From Hominiventricola filiformis (GTDB lineage Bacteria; Bacillota; Clostridia; Lachnospirales; Lachnospiraceae): a stretch of 64,000 nucleotides of DNA. This document shows positions 1-7,410 of the stretch, piece by piece. The stretch spans positions 46,528 to 110,527 of the forward strand of contig NZ_JAJEPS010000011.1 of the NCBI RefSeq assembly GCF_020686965.1, written 5' to 3'. Numbering within the stretch: position 1 is the first letter of the stretch; each line of letters opens with the position of its first letter. A model generated the notes under the pieces. The model saw nothing but the letters and a program-made list of their open reading frames with translations, had not been told where the DNA came from and ran no database searches. The position numbers were made by a program, and so were the translations under genes.

Positions 1-477
1 AAATGAAAAATCCGGCAGATTATCCGGTTCCTGAAACCATGCCTGTTTTTGAGCAGCGAAGGTTTCGAAGTGTATGTTCTCCTGTTCCGCCGGATATCCG
101 GTGAGCGCCATGGAAAGCTCGCTGTCGTCTTCGGTCAACTTCAGGTTGACATAAGATCCATACCAGCCCAACAATGCATTTACAGCAGAGCGATAGACGG
201 GATCTTTTGTGAGTACAGTATATTCATAAAAATAATCATATCGCTGCTCGAAGGAAAAGGAGGTGACAGAAAGGGATACTTCTTGATAGGAAGAAAGCTC
301 CATCTGCCAGAAAGCAAGGCGGATATTCACCGGGGCGGAACATGGTTTTGCGGTACGAAACCGGAACCCTGTTTCAGAAAATTCTGTAATGCGTACCTCT
401 TTTTTATTTACAAATGCGCTGAGGAGTCCAAAAGGAATCATGGGAACTCCAAAAAGTTCCGGCGGTATAAGGGTCAT
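1..477 (-). CDS. Unknown protein with PilZ-like N-terminus, partial (3' end outside window)
   Basis: An open frame runs from ATG at 477-475 off the left edge, giving 159 visible codons. AGGAG lies seven bases before the ATG, which fixes the start. I do not recognise the family. Residues 28-42 (charged strand, then SETGFRFR) resemble the start of a PilZ-type beta barrel. An aromatic-rich stretch follows at about residues 75-105 (repeated Tyr/Phe, then GWYGSY). No signal peptide or membrane segment is visible. It lies 30 bases downstream of mntP on the same strand and may be cotranscribed with it. The PilZ resemblance is weak and no c-di-GMP role is claimed. Confidence 0.6.
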   Translation of the reverse strand, partial: MTLIPPELFGVPMIPFGLLSAFVNKKEVRITEFSETGFRFRTAKPCSAPVNIRLAFWQMELSSYQEVSLSVTSFSFEQRYDYFYEYTVLTKDPVYRSAVNALLGWYGSYVNLKLTEDDSELSMALTGYPAEQENIHFETFAAQKQAWFQEPDNLPDFSF

Positions 478-507
478 GAGATTACTCCTGTATTAGATGT
501 TTCCGGA

Positions 508-1092
508 TCAGAAGATCCCGGTGATGAAGATTTCCAGTCCAATGAAAACCAGAATCACACCGCCGAAAACAGTTGCTCTGTCTGCAAATCGGGTTCCAAA
601 TTTTTTGCCGATGATCAGACCGGAATAGCTGATACAAAAGGTAGTGGCAGCAACGATCAGGGAACAGACGAAAGCCATGACAAAACCATAATCAGCAATG
701 GTAAATCCGACAGATAACGCATCGATGGAGGTGGCAATTCCCTGCATCAGAAGGCCGGCAGCTCCAAGGCGGACCACTTCTTCTGCTTCCTCCTCACCGT
801 ACAGTCCTTCCCATACCATCTTACCGCCGATATAAAGCAGCAGGAAGAGGGCAATCCATGGAATGAATTTTTCAAATGCCTTGAAGTACTCTACGATCGT
901 GTGAACACAGAACCAGCCGGCCATAGGCATAAATGCCTGGAAAAATCCGAAGGTACCTGCAATAATACACATTTTTTTCACCCGCATGTGAGGTTCATTG
1001 AGTCCATTGGAAAGAGATACGGAAAAGGCATCCATGGCCAGTCCCACACCAAGCAATATGCTGTTAAAGAAAAATAATAGATTCCATTCCAC
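508..1092 (-). CDS. mntP: Manganese efflux pump MntP
   Basis: A 194-residue integral membrane protein of the MntP/YebN (DUF204) family, which exports Mn2+ across the cytoplasmic membrane. The length and six-helix hydrophobic pattern are normal. The family's membrane aspartates are present, in GLAMDAFSVS (Asp21) and in the second repeat SIDALSVGF. Translation starts at a GTG (1092-1090) nine bases after AGGAGG. The gene has its own promoter and an unusual leader containing an intrinsic terminator (annotated separately), so metal-responsive control is likely. It is divergent from the DUF3786 gene. Confidence 0.93.
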   Translation of the reverse strand: MEWNLLFFFNSILLGVGLAMDAFSVSLSNGLNEPHMRVKKMCIIAGTFGFFQAFMPMAGWFCVHTIVEYFKAFEKFIPWIALFLLLYIGGKMVWEGLYGEEEAEEVVRLGAAGLLMQGIATSIDALSVGFTIADYGFVMAFVCSLIVAATTFCISYSGLIIGKKFGTRFADRATVFGGVILVFIGLEIFITGIF

Positions 1093-1118
1093 TTTCGACT
1101 TCCTCCTGCGTAAGCATT

Positions 1119-1154
1119 AAAAAACCCAAGTACAGACGAACGACTATACTTGGG
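1119..1154 (-). terminator. Intrinsic terminator inside the mntP leader
   Basis: Read on the minus strand, CCCAAGTATAG pairs with CTGTACTTGGG (11 pairs including one wobble) and is followed by six T residues. It lies between the mntP promoter and the mntP GTG. It is therefore an attenuator candidate and not the end of another gene; the only gene upstream of it runs divergently. Confidence 0.75.
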
Positions 1155-1205
1155 TATATGATTCCAAAATGAACAAACTCCATGCTCTTCATGGGATTTT
1201 TATTG

Positions 1206-1220
1206 ATGATAGTTTATCAT
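1206..1220. promoter_or_regulatory. Palindromic operator over the mntP -10
   Basis: ATGATA-GTT-TATCAT is a perfect inverted repeat with six-base arms. It covers the -10 hexamer of the mntP promoter, where a repressor would block RNA polymerase. Metal regulators such as MntR or Fur are natural candidates, but the protein is inferred from the target gene only. Confidence 0.5.
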
Positions 1221-1239
1221 TAGAAAAATGATCTGTCAA
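1211..1239 (-). promoter_or_regulatory. Sigma-A promoter of mntP
   Basis: On the minus strand, TTGACA (1239-1234) is separated by 17 bases from TAAACT (1216-1211). Transcription should start near 1204 and give a leader of about 110 bases before the GTG start. Confidence 0.7.
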
Positions 1240-1319
1240 TGTGGAATCCCATGATTTACAGGAAAAGGAAAGTTGTGTAAGATAAAAGAAGAAATCAGGT
1301 GGATGACGGAGGAAAAAAG

Positions 1320-1967
1320 ATGGCTTCCAATTATGAAAAACAGGTAGATATCGGCAGACAGTATTTCCTGAAATATGATCCGGAAAAACTGGCGGCGAAA
1401 TTTCACTTATCAATAGATGAGTCTTATTTATATATCCGGTATCTGGATACGGACTATCGGATTGATCGAAAGACAGCAGCCGTGGAAGGAAAAGTGGAGA
1501 ATGGCTATGTGGAGTGCCGGGAATATACCATTGTCATGACCATCTATGATATGCTCTGTCACGGAACTGAACAGGAAATCCCGGCGCTTACCGGTGACTG
1601 GAAATTGATCGGAAATTTTGCGGCAGCGGGGTCGAGTCCGGATGCCAATCTTTTTGCACAGAAGTATGCAGATGCATTTAATGGAAAAGTGGAAGAATTG
1701 AAAGCAGCCTGTAAGATCATGGGCGGCGAGGTGAAAGCTAGGCTTGCCGGTGCGGATGTGACAGCGCAGATTCCGGCTTTTCCGTTCTTTCCGGTGCTTC
1801 TTCAGTTCTGGGAGGGAGATGATGAATTTGCTCCGCAGATCCGGATTCTCTGGGACAGTCAGACTATGAAATTTTTAAATTTTGAGACGACTTATTATCT
1901 GCAGGGAGATCTGCTGGACCGGCTGGCAGAGTTGATGGACGTGATACGGCTGGAAAGTGCCAGATAA
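1320..1967 (+). CDS. DUF3786 family protein
   Basis: A soluble protein of 215 residues that resembles the DUF3786 family, found mainly in anaerobic Firmicutes and without an established function. GGAGG lies seven bases before ATG 1320, which is preferred over an in-frame GTG at 1299 that precedes the ribosome site. The sequence starts with a helix and a Tyr-rich segment (SYLYIRYLDTDYRI), then has a hydrophobic FPFFPVLLQFW motif near residues 155-165. There are no membrane helices. It is monocistronic and convergent with the HD gene. The family name is from memory of sequence character, not a search. Confidence 0.75.
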   Translation: MASNYEKQVDIGRQYFLKYDPEKLAAKFHLSIDESYLYIRYLDTDYRIDRKTAAVEGKVENGYVECREYTIVMTIYDMLCHGTEQEIPALTGDWKLIGNFAAAGSSPDANLFAQKYADAFNGKVEELKAACKIMGGEVKARLAGADVTAQIPAFPFFPVLLQFWEGDDEFAPQIRILWDSQTMKFLNFETTYYLQGDLLDRLAELMDVIRLESAR

Positions 1968-1980
1968 AAAAGTGCAGGCT

Positions 1981-2523
1981 TTATGCCTGCATTTTTTGTA
2001 CCAGTGATTCCGCCAGCTGATAAAATTCTTCCTCCACCTCTTCATGGGGCCGTTCCCGAAAATCGGGTTTAGACGTCAGGGGAACGGGAACCATTTCATG
2101 TTCTCCATTCATGAGACTTTTCAGTTCCTGACTGAGCATTTCGTCATCAATCTGATGCCACAAAGCATGTTCTTCCGGAGTCAGATCACCCAGATGAAAG
2201 TGGGTCAGAATGGTCTGCATGATCTGCTCTTCAATCTCCAGATAATTGGAGAGGTGTACTTTTACCGGGCGGATAATGTCGGATAGGTAAGCTTCGCTGG
2301 CATCGTGAAGCAGACAGGCCAGTACCAGCCGGTCGGACCATCCGCGGGAAGCTGCTTCCCGGGCGCAGTTCAGGGAATGAAGTCCTACGGTATAGAAATA
2401 TTTCATATGTCCGCCGCCGCGGCAGAGAAGACTTAAGGCATGGGCAATATCCCGGAGGGAGACCTCCTCCGGTGTCATTTGCATGGGATCAAACCGTTTT
2501 CCGGTATAGGTGTTCATTCTCAT
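1981..2523 (-). CDS. HD-domain phosphohydrolase (YfbR-like)
   Basis: A 180-residue metal-dependent phosphohydrolase of the HD superfamily. The metal ligands are visible as His49 (VGLHS), His73-Asp74 (LLHDASEAYLSD), and a later conserved Asp in the helix around IDDEMLSQE. The relation to YfbR, a 5'-nucleotidase acting on deoxynucleoside monophosphates, rests on size and motif spacing; the substrate is not determined. ATG at 2523 is preceded by AGGAGG, and a frame extension upstream of it is not needed. It is cotranscribed with the ybaK remnant, whose stop codon lies 19 bases upstream. Confidence 0.8.
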   Translation of the reverse strand: MRMNTYTGKRFDPMQMTPEEVSLRDIAHALSLLCRGGGHMKYFYTVGLHSLNCAREAASRGWSDRLVLACLLHDASEAYLSDIIRPVKVHLSNYLEIEEQIMQTILTHFHLGDLTPEEHALWHQIDDEMLSQELKSLMNGEHEMVPVPLTSKPDFRERPHEEVEEEFYQLAESLVQKMQA

Positions 2524-2542
2524 AGGAGTTTGTCCCTCCTTT

Positions 2543-2737
2543 TTAGACTGCTTCCTTGCAGACATCCACCCATCCGCGGGCATTGGCTACTTGCTCCAGT
2601 TCCGGAATGGTCAGCTGGACGGCGCTATGGTCATTACCGGCAGCTTCCACAACAGTTGCGGTGGATGCCTCCGGTTCCATAATATGATCGGCAAAGCCGA
2701 CAGATTCAAGATAAGCCTTTGCTTTTGTGAATGACAT
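2543..2737 (-). pseudogene. Internally deleted ybaK (aminoacyl-tRNA deacylase) remnant
   Basis: A 64-codon frame with a good ribosome site (AAGGAG nine bases before ATG). Residues 1-33 read like the N-terminus of the YbaK/EbsC family, which hydrolyses mischarged Cys-tRNA(Pro): SFTKAKAYLESVGF, then SATVVEAA. Residues 34-62 read like its C-terminus: SAVQLTIPELEQ, then ARGWVDVCK. The central part of about 100 residues that normally forms the catalytic pocket is missing, yet the frame is kept. It is therefore an in-frame internal deletion that should not be catalytically active. It still precedes and may translate ahead of the HD gene. A sequencing or assembly error is possible but would have to remove a multiple of three. 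Confidence 0.8.
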
Positions 2738-2881
2738 GAGTAAGCGCTCCTTGCTGTAATATGTTTACTGGTATTTTAGGGCGCAAAGGTACAACTGTCA
2801 ATGAAAATGCTTCGAATTAAAATTGCGAAAAGGGGAAGATTGAGATATAACATAAGTAGAAGCAGACAGGAGGGATATGGA

Positions 2882-3721
2882 TTGAATCAGCTGGGCACAT
2901 TTATTCAGGTGATGACAGAAAAAGAAGCGGTAAAAGAAGGCATGGAAATATCTGGAGGGATTCGGTTCTGTAAAGTGGAGAAGATACAGGGCTCCTACGT
3001 GGGAAGCCTTTATATTCCGTCCAGAGCAAAGAATCGTTCCCATACCGGATTTTATTTTCGGATAGAAAAAGATAAAATTATATTTGTGGATGACAGCGGC
3101 AAAGTTCTAGAGTGGCTGAAAGAAATGCTGAAGGCAGGCGATGAAAAACAGCCGGAGCTTGGAATTTTCTTTGCGGATTTTCTAGAATATCTGATCAAGG
3201 ATGATGTGATATTTATCACGAAACTGGAACATAGTCTGGAGGAACTGGAGGACATGGTGCTGGAAAAGGGCAGTGACATTCCGTTCAATCATGAGATTAG
3301 TGGATACAGAAGAAAAGTCAGCCTGTTTTCACATTACTATCTGCAGCTGGCAGATCTGAGCAGTATTTTGTGTGAGGACGACAATCACATTTTCAAAGAA
3401 AAAGAAAAGCGCAGTTTTTCATTGCTTACGGAACGAGTTAACCGACTTCATGATGAGACACTGATGCTCAGAGATTACTGTGTGCAGATCCGCGAAGTAT
3501 ACCAGTCCCTGATTGATGAGCGCCAGAACGAGATCATGAAGCTGCTTACGATTGTTACGACCATTGTGCTGCCACTTTCATTGGTGGCAGGCTGGTATGG
3601 TATGAACTTTACCAATATGCCGGAACTTACCTGGCATTATGGGTATGGATTCATCATTCTTTTGAGTATTGTGATTACGATATTAAACATTCTATATTTT
3701 AAAAAGAAGAAATTCTGGTAG
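2882..3721 (+). CDS. corA: CorA-family divalent cation channel
   Basis: A 279-residue CorA-type Mg2+/Co2+ channel subunit. The N-terminal cytoplasmic funnel is followed by a long helical region and two C-terminal membrane helices. The signature GMN (residues 240-242, in WYGMNFTN) ends the first helix, and a basic tail (KKKKFW) closes the protein. AGGAGGG sits seven bases before a TTG at 2882, chosen over upstream ATG codons that lack a ribosome site. It is followed after 11 bases by the acetyltransferase gene, suggesting cotranscription. Whether it carries Mg2+, Co2+ or Zn2+ cannot be read from the sequence. Confidence 0.92.
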   Translation: MNQLGTFIQVMTEKEAVKEGMEISGGIRFCKVEKIQGSYVGSLYIPSRAKNRSHTGFYFRIEKDKIIFVDDSGKVLEWLKEMLKAGDEKQPELGIFFADFLEYLIKDDVIFITKLEHSLEELEDMVLEKGSDIPFNHEISGYRRKVSLFSHYYLQLADLSSILCEDDNHIFKEKEKRSFSLLTERVNRLHDETLMLRDYCVQIREVYQSLIDERQNEIMKLLTIVTTIVLPLSLVAGWYGMNFTNMPELTWHYGYGFIILLSIVITILNILYFKKKKFW

Positions 3722-3732
3722 AAGGAGAAAAT

Positions 3733-4305
3733 ATGCAGATACGCAGAGCAACGGAAAATGATGCAGAAGCGCTTTTGAAAATATACGCGCCTTATGTGGA
3801 GCATACGGCCATTACGTTTGAATATGAGGTTCCTTCGGTAGAAGAATTTCGTTCCAGAATCCGGCATACGCTGGAAAAATATCCTTATCTGGTGGCAGAA
3901 GAAGACGGAGAGTTGTTGGGCTATGCCTATGTGGGACCGTTTCATGACCGGCCGGCCTATGACTGGGCGGTGGAAACGTCGATTTATGTGGATGAGCGGA
4001 AGATACACAAAGGTGTTGGTGGAAAACTTCACGATGCACTGGAACAGGTGTTGAAAACTCAGGGCATTTTAAACATGAATGCCTGTATTGCCTGGCCAGA
4101 CGGAGAAGAGGATGAAACACTGACGAAGAACAGTGGAGAATTTCACGCCCATCTGGGTTATCGCATGGTAGGTGAATTTCAAAAATGCGGTTACAAATTT
4201 CATCGCTGGTACAATATGATCTGGATGGAAAAAATAATCGGAGAACATGCTGACGAGCAGCCGTCTCCGATTCCATTTTCTCAGTTGGAGGACATCCATT
4301 TCTGA
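3733..4305 (+). CDS. GNAT N-acetyltransferase, phosphinothricin-acetyltransferase-like
   Basis: A 190-residue GNAT-fold enzyme that uses acetyl-CoA to acetylate a small amine. IRRATENDAEALLKIYAPYV at the start and TAITFEYEVPS shortly after are typical of the Pat/Bar-like branch, as are VGPFHDRPAYDWAVETSIYV in the middle and the later GYKFHRWYNMIWM. The acetyl-CoA loop appears as KGVGGKLHDAL, a degenerate form of Q/RxxGxG/A. The substrate is unknown; members acetylate methionine sulfoximine-like or other amino compounds. The 3' end overlaps the end of the convergent cotH by 25 bases. Confidence 0.87.
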   Translation: MQIRRATENDAEALLKIYAPYVEHTAITFEYEVPSVEEFRSRIRHTLEKYPYLVAEEDGELLGYAYVGPFHDRPAYDWAVETSIYVDERKIHKGVGGKLHDALEQVLKTQGILNMNACIAWPDGEEDETLTKNSGEFHAHLGYRMVGEFQKCGYKFHRWYNMIWMEKIIGEHADEQPSPIPFSQLEDIHF

Positions 4306-5570
4306 TCAAAATATTGAATTCTCTTTTTTGTCCAGTTTTTTAGATAATCGACTGCGTCATTCCAACAGGAAAACTGTACGGGATCATGTCCGCAGTTCTC
4401 AGCAATCTCTGCTACAGGCCAGATGCTTTCTGTATATTCTGCAGACTTGGCAATTCTGTGTCGGTAATCCTCAATAAGCTGTTCTGATGTCAGGAAAACA
4501 TCGCGGGCAGTCGTCTGATAACATTCCTGTACTGCATCCTGAAATTCCGGAATTTTCATAAGCTCCATATACCAGGTACAGTCTTTCTCTGTTCCCATGT
4601 ATTCCTGGATCTGGCTGACATAATCTCTTTTTGGATCACCGCCATATTTCTTTTTCTGGGCATAGCCGAGTGCCTTGTCAAAATCCCAGACAGGACCCAT
4701 ATGTAAGACGTCGTTCGGGCCATCCTGGTACATGTAGAGACTGGTCCGGCAGCTGTCCGGATTCTCGGAAAACTCTTCCAGTAGATAGAAAGCAACAAAA
4801 CTGTCCACATCAATCATGGAAGAGATCTGATCCCAGTCCTTGTCTTCCGCATAAAGAAGATCTTCAAATCTGCGCACATAATTTTCAAAGTCTGCAAATG
4901 ATTTTTCGGCAATCGAATCCTCTTTTCCCAGATCGTCGGCGCAGGCATCTTTTAACGTAAAGACTGCGGGACTGTATTCACTGCTGAAACGGTATTCGGT
5001 GTCATACCAGTAGAAGGTATCGACCTCTGCCAGAATGCCTTCTTCGCTCTTCAGGTTCATGGATGTTTTTCCGGTTGCAAGCCGCTGGCAGACAAGGTAG
5101 GTCCCCTTGTATTCATCATCAATCCATACATCTGCAAATTCAGCCTGCGGGGCAAAATCCATCATCTGCCCGGCCAGATCATACATGAGCTTGTTGCGCA
5201 TCATGGAGGCGTCGGCATAATTGGCGATGAGAAGCCATTTCTTTGCCGGGGGCATGCCAAGCATAGAGTCGCGACTGGGAAGCTTGATCTGATAACTTCG
5301 CCGGGGCATTTTCCAGGAAGAATTTCCTCTGCCTTTGACCCTGACGTTGGTATATTCTTTTCCGTCCAGATCAAGGGTATTTCCCTCATAAGGAATACCG
5401 GTAGCACCATCATGGATTTCTTCCAGGGTACAGTCATTGAGGAAAATATGGATAGCAGGAAGATCCATTTCCGGATCTTCGCTGCTGTCCCGGGTAATAA
5501 GACCTGCGCAGATGAAAATAAGAATGGCATTTATCAGAAGAAGTCGTCTTATGTGTTTTTTCAGTTTCAT
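4281..5570 (-). CDS. cotH: CotH kinase family protein
   Basis: A 429-residue protein with an N-terminal membrane anchor or uncleaved signal (about residues 8-26) and an extracytoplasmic CotH kinase domain. CotH proteins are atypical kinases first described in spore coats. Visible family features are VRVKGRGNSSWKMPRRSYQIKL (about residues 78-99, quoted in parts: RGNSSW, RSYQIKL), KKWLLIANYADASMMRN, and the metal-binding WDFDKALGY. The upstream DUF6020 gene ends inside its start (four-base overlap ATGA), so the two are translationally coupled. A cell-surface rather than a coat role is equally possible given this partner. Confidence 0.85.
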   Translation of the reverse strand: MKLKKHIRRLLLINAILIFICAGLITRDSSEDPEMDLPAIHIFLNDCTLEEIHDGATGIPYEGNTLDLDGKEYTNVRVKGRGNSSWKMPRRSYQIKLPSRDSMLGMPPAKKWLLIANYADASMMRNKLMYDLAGQMMDFAPQAEFADVWIDDEYKGTYLVCQRLATGKTSMNLKSEEGILAEVDTFYWYDTEYRFSSEYSPAVFTLKDACADDLGKEDSIAEKSFADFENYVRRFEDLLYAEDKDWDQISSMIDVDSFVAFYLLEEFSENPDSCRTSLYMYQDGPNDVLHMGPVWDFDKALGYAQKKKYGGDPKRDYVSQIQEYMGTEKDCTWYMELMKIPEFQDAVQECYQTTARDVFLTSEQLIEDYRHRIAKSAEYTESIWPVAEIAENCGHDPVQFSCWNDAVDYLKNWTKKRIQYFDQKWMSSN

Positions 5571-7234
5571 TGTCTGTATTCACTCCATGAAGTTAAGATC
5601 ACTGCCGGCAGGCAGAATGCGATGGAATATGCGTAACGGAAATACCATCCATAAGTAGGACCTGCGATGCAGACAAGTAATACAATCATCAATGGAGTAA
5701 GGAGCAGGAGGCCTTTTTGATTCTTTCTGCGGATACAGTAGAAGAACCACAGAATCAGCATCCAGATATAGGTTGCTGTATAATTGAACAGTACCAGACC
5801 CGGAAGCTGGAATATGGATTCCCGAAGCGTTTCCAGATTCTGTCTGACAGCATCAAAAGCAGTTGGATAGTGAAAGGAAACGCCATACGCGTAAAGACTC
5901 TCATTCAGCTCTTCCAGGTGCTCTTCACTGTTATCATAGCTGTACAGTTTTGTGGTGAAACCGCCCGGATAAAAATATCCGTACAGATTATTCATGGTTG
6001 CCTGCACATAGATATCCGGATGCCGAAGCAGCATCTGGAACCAGGCCTCAAAGTAGGCCAGCAGTTCATCCGTACCGGCATCCGTGTTATAAGTTGCTTT
6101 TACCGGATCAGACAGATTCGGGTTATACCGCTCAGCCAGATTGTCATAATCCAGAATCGCGGAGATCGCTTCCTTTTCTTCCGGCGTTACATCATCTCCG
6201 GCATCCCGGAGATACCGTGCGGTCTGCTGGAAGGGTATGGAGAATACTTCTCTTGGATTCGATGCTTTTACCGAGCAGGCCGGTAAAAGTATCTGGGTAT
6301 ATAAGTAAAATCCTGCAAATGCCAGAACCGCCAGACGGAGGAAGGAACGTCTCCGGGTTGCGATCAGCATGACCAGAGAACTAAGGATGATCAGATAAAC
6401 ACCTTCCTGACGGAAGAAAAAGATACCGAGTACGGAGAGAAGGAACATTCCCCGATGCTGCCATTTCTCTGCGGATGACCAGTTCTGTACAGTGAGGATC
6501 CGATAGAGTTCTACGAGAAATAAAAGCAGAAATCCGGCAAACCAGGCATCTTTTACCAGCAGGAACATGTAGTTTCTCATACGTGGGGACAGTACATAAA
6601 AGAGTAAAACCAGTCCCAGACATCTGGCAGAAACATGCCGCTCCAGTAAAAACTGTACCATCCAGCCAATGACAAAGAACAGAAAACAGATCTGCAGCAG
6701 AGAGAAAAGTCCGATTCCGATGGTGGGGGAATGAAAGACGGTTGCACCGAACCGGCTAAATCCGTATAAAAGCAGAGTATGTACCACCGGATGATGATTT
6801 CTCAGACGGCTGGTTTTTTCAAAAAGTGCCACATAACCGTTTTCCAGCTGTGCAACTGTATCGGAAGTGAAGATTCCAGGGAAGGAATAGATCATGTAAG
6901 GAAGATACAGGAGAAACAGGGTGAAAAAGGTGGTGGCAATGGGGTGTCGGTGCAGCAGATCCAGATAAAACTGTATGGGCTTTGGCCAGGTACGTTCGTT
7001 GTAATGCTTCCGGCTGAGCCGGTCCAGCCCATGGAACAGGAGCGCAATGCCGACAGAAAACAGGATGAAATATCCGATTCCGTGAAGTACGGATGATCGG
7101 AAGAGTTCGGTACTGCCAAATACCAGATCCCAGCTGTTATCCTCATAAAAGGAGTGACCGAGAACCATAAAAACAGCAAAGAAAAAAGCCGGTATCACGC
7201 AGCTTAAGACGTTTCGTATGGAGATGTGTTTCAT
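5567..7234 (-). CDS. DUF6020-type polytopic membrane protein (putative GT-C-like)
   Basis: A 555-residue protein with about 10-12 hydrophobic helices and a C-terminal extracytoplasmic segment of roughly 130 residues between helices (about 360-490). The pattern matches the large uncharacterised Lachnospiraceae membrane proteins grouped as DUF6020, which resemble GT-C glycosyltransferases: an early loop with an acidic residue (FTSDTVAQLENG) after a helix and a motif FGATVFHSP. The enzymatic role is an inference. It is the first gene of a two-gene unit with cotH. On the minus strand a TATAAT lies at 7271-7266 but with no convincing -35. Confidence 0.7.
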   Translation of the reverse strand: MKHISIRNVLSCVIPAFFFAVFMVLGHSFYEDNSWDLVFGSTELFRSSVLHGIGYFILFSVGIALLFHGLDRLSRKHYNERTWPKPIQFYLDLLHRHPIATTFFTLFLLYLPYMIYSFPGIFTSDTVAQLENGYVALFEKTSRLRNHHPVVHTLLLYGFSRFGATVFHSPTIGIGLFSLLQICFLFFVIGWMVQFLLERHVSARCLGLVLLFYVLSPRMRNYMFLLVKDAWFAGFLLLFLVELYRILTVQNWSSAEKWQHRGMFLLSVLGIFFFRQEGVYLIILSSLVMLIATRRRSFLRLAVLAFAGFYLYTQILLPACSVKASNPREVFSIPFQQTARYLRDAGDDVTPEEKEAISAILDYDNLAERYNPNLSDPVKATYNTDAGTDELLAYFEAWFQMLLRHPDIYVQATMNNLYGYFYPGGFTTKLYSYDNSEEHLEELNESLYAYGVSFHYPTAFDAVRQNLETLRESIFQLPGLVLFNYTATYIWMLILWFFYCIRRKNQKGLLLLTPLMIVLLVCIAGPTYGWYFRYAYSIAFCLPAVILTSWSEYRQ

Positions 7235-7387
7235 TATTCTTTGATATCCTTTTCTTATTCTTTCTATTATATGTCAGTAGATTATCGTAAATTAACATTA
7301 TAAACAGGATATAAAGGAAAACAAGATATTTGTCTGAAAAATAAAGGAAACATGAAGAAAATGTGACATAAAAACAGAAATTGTAAA

Positions 7388-7410
7388 GGAGCCGGATTAA
7401 ATCCAGCTCC
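7388..7410 (-). terminator. Probable terminator overlapping the feoAB stop codon
   Basis: Read on the minus strand, GGAGC-T-GGAT-TTA-ATCC-G-GCTCC forms a hairpin whose loop contains the feoAB stop codon. The T-tract is short (TTTACAATTT), so termination efficiency may be moderate. Confidence 0.5.

Noticed and set aside
49..717. A 222-codon open frame on the plus strand opposite mntP and the left-edge gene.
   Set aside because: It lies antisense to two frames with good ribosome sites and recognisable protein sequence, and its own composition (Lys/Asn/Gly-rich, no motif) is typical of a shadow frame.
1093..1204. yybP-ykoY manganese riboswitch in front of mntP.
   Set aside because: The conserved riboswitch words are not visible and the space before the terminator is too short; kept only as an unclassified attenuator.
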